DNA from: Coraliomargarita_B sp036735565
GTDB lineage: Bacteria; Verrucomicrobiota; Verrucomicrobiia; Opitutales; Coraliomargaritaceae
Length of the DNA stretch: 32,001 nucleotides
Reading direction: 5' to 3'
Assembly: GCA_036735565.1 (NCBI GenBank)
Contig: DAINOC010000022.1
Coordinates: 1-32,001 of the forward strand
Shown here: positions 31,117 to 32,001 of the stretch, piece by piece
Layout of the letters: each line of letters starts with the position of its first letter
Position numbering within the stretch: the first letter of the stretch is position 1
Made by a program: the position numbers and the translations under genes
Notes under the pieces: model-generated
What the model was told of the DNA's origin: nothing
Seen by the model: only the letters and a program-made list of their open reading frames with translations
Databases searched by the model: none

Positions 31117-31779
31117 ATGAACCGGCCACACCCGATGCTGCTCGCCCCCTCCCTCCTGGCAGGAGATCATGCCAACCTGCGCTCCAGTTTACAGGTCATC
31201 GAAAACGCCGGGCTGAAGTGGGTCCACCTCGACATCATGGATGGACATTTCGTGCCCAACCTCAGCTTTGGTCCGCAGACGGTAAAGGCCCTCCGGCCAA
31301 ACTCCCCACTTTTCTTTGACGTCCATCTTATGCTGGATAACCCGCACCAATACATCGATGCCTTCGTGGATGCTGGCGCCGATCAGATCACCATCCATGT
31401 CGAACCGGACTATCCGGTCGCCGAGACGCTGGAGACCATCCATCGACATGGTTGCAAACGCGGGATTGTGCTTAACCCGGGAACTCCAGCCGAGGCGGCC
31501 GAACCTTACCTGGCCGATTGCGATATCGTGCTGCTCATGACGGTTCAGCCGGGCTTTGGCGGACAGAGTTTCCGTCACGATGTCCTTCCCAAGATTCAAC
31601 AGCTCGCCGCCTGGCGCTCCTCCCGCAATCTGAACTTCCGGCTGGAGGTCGATGGCGGCGTCGATCTTGAAACTGCCGGGCTGTGCACCGCGCAGGGTGC
31701 CGACACGCTGGTCGCTGGCACCGCTTTCTTTAACGCTCCCGATCGCGACGCCTTTATCCGGAAGGTCACGTCAGCATAG
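31117..31779 (+). CDS. rpe: Ribulose-phosphate 3-epimerase
   Basis: This 220-residue TIM-barrel enzyme interconverts ribulose 5-phosphate and xylulose 5-phosphate in the pentose phosphate pathway. Metal and catalytic residues are visible: APSLLAGD (Ser12), HLDIMDGHFVPNLSFGP (His37, Asp39), FDVHLMLDNP, LLMTVQPGFGGQSF and the second Asp in LEVDGGVDLETAG. The phosphate loop AGTAFFNAPD closes the barrel. I chose the ATG at 31117 because the frame upstream to 30988 overlaps the zinc-ribbon coding end and lacks family similarity; the Met at 31135 would also work. The gene is followed by the palindromic element at 31802-31986, which could also end its transcript. Confidence 0.95.
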   Translation: MNRPHPMLLAPSLLAGDHANLRSSLQVIENAGLKWVHLDIMDGHFVPNLSFGPQTVKALRPNSPLFFDVHLMLDNPHQYIDAFVDAGADQITIHVEPDYPVAETLETIHRHGCKRGIVLNPGTPAEAAEPYLADCDIVLLMTVQPGFGGQSFRHDVLPKIQQLAAWRSSRNLNFRLEVDGGVDLETAGLCTAQGADTLVAGTAFFNAPDRDAFIRKVTSA

Positions 31780-31801
31780 ACCCGCCCCGACCGGTAAGCG
31801 C

Positions 31802-31986
31802 CTAGAGCAGTTCCAGAAAATATAGACACACTGGCTGGAGTTCGCGGCGTTGGTGGCTTAGTTACGCATCCCGATGCGCTCCTAAGCCACCGCCTTCCCG
31901 CTTCGCTCTCCAAGCTACGCAGGACACGTGCGCTGCTCCAGCTTCAGCTCTCACCAGTGTGCCTATATTTTATGGAAATGCCCTAG
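31802..31986. repeat. Nested palindromic element with 33-bp terminal inverted repeats
   Basis: The ends 31802-31834 and 31954-31986 are inverted repeats of 33 bases with four mismatches (outer CTAG; core AAAATATAG; inner CACACTGG). Inside, CTGGAG (31835-31840) pairs with CTCCAG (31936-31941), and a separate hairpin GGTGGCTTAG / CTAAGCCACC (31852-31861 and 31882-31891) is capped by CGCAT-cccg-ATGCG. Such layered symmetry without an ORF fits a MITE- or REP-like element. Target-site duplications were not found; the right edge is close to the window end. Confidence 0.8.
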
Positions 31987-32001
31987 AAAAGCTCCGGCCG
32001 C

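Noticed and set aside
1..32001. CRISPR arrays, tRNA, rRNA, integrase or transposase genes
   Set aside because: No regular direct-repeat/spacer array, no tRNA-like T-loop context and no transposase or integrase motif was found on reading.

Overview
The window reads as chromosomal DNA of a Gram-negative, GC-rich bacterium, most likely a member of the Verrucomicrobiota (Opitutae / Puniceicoccales-like). That placement is an inference. It rests on the outer-membrane and LPS-export type genes, weak or absent Shine-Dalgarno sequences at most starts, a long-form HisG, and an orphan receiver protein with a decayed NtrC-type AAA+ domain. No rRNA, tRNA, CRISPR array, prophage or transposase gene was seen. 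Most of the window is ordinary housekeeping sequence with several poorly characterised genes and four noteworthy non-coding structures.

Layout. Positions 1-6840 are all minus strand: a FitAB-like (VapBC-type) toxin-antitoxin pair at the left edge, a large multi-module LptA/OstA-like exported protein abutting an exported rhodanese, the agmatine-to-putrescine pair aguB-aguA with a degenerate hexamer repeat between them, and long-form hisG. Positions 6917-9782 are plus strand: a BCP peroxiredoxin translationally coupled to an orphan OmpR-type regulator, then a Na+/solute symporter. A very cysteine-rich exported protein (minus strand) follows; its intrinsic terminator lies inside the 3' end of the opposing symporter gene. 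A YmdB-type phosphodiesterase and a stand-alone cyclic-nucleotide-binding-fold protein are divergent around a perfect palindrome.

Positions 11904-14781 carry acetolactate synthase (ilvB), a clear terminator, and a DUF481 outer-membrane protein. Positions 14844-17296 (minus) hold a tight three-gene operon of unknown function: a polytopic membrane protein, a single-span protein and an exported protein that may be a decayed peptidase. It is divergent from a polyprenyl diphosphate synthase with only 22 bases between the two start codons. A 332-bp AT-rich gap with 10-bp-phased inverted repeats precedes a uracil-DNA glycosylase (one Fe-S cysteine replaced by Trp), hrpA and truC, so this stretch is DNA and RNA maintenance.

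Positions 24160-27804 (minus) hold the degenerate AAA+ receiver protein and, upstream of it, a compact set: metallo-beta-lactamase-fold hydrolase, ribD and rdgB. Positions 27940-31779 (plus) hold a GT4 glycosyltransferase overlapping an exported TPR protein, a rhomboid-like membrane protein without a visible catalytic Ser/His but with a zinc ribbon, and rpe. The window ends in a 185-bp nested palindromic element with 33-bp imperfect terminal inverted repeats, which resembles a MITE or REP-type repeat.

No single complete new system is proven. The best candidates for novelty are the 14844-17296 operon, the cysteine-rich exported protein with its 5' hairpin, the decayed AAA+ regulator, the rhomboid-like/zinc-ribbon protein, and the two palindromic non-coding elements.
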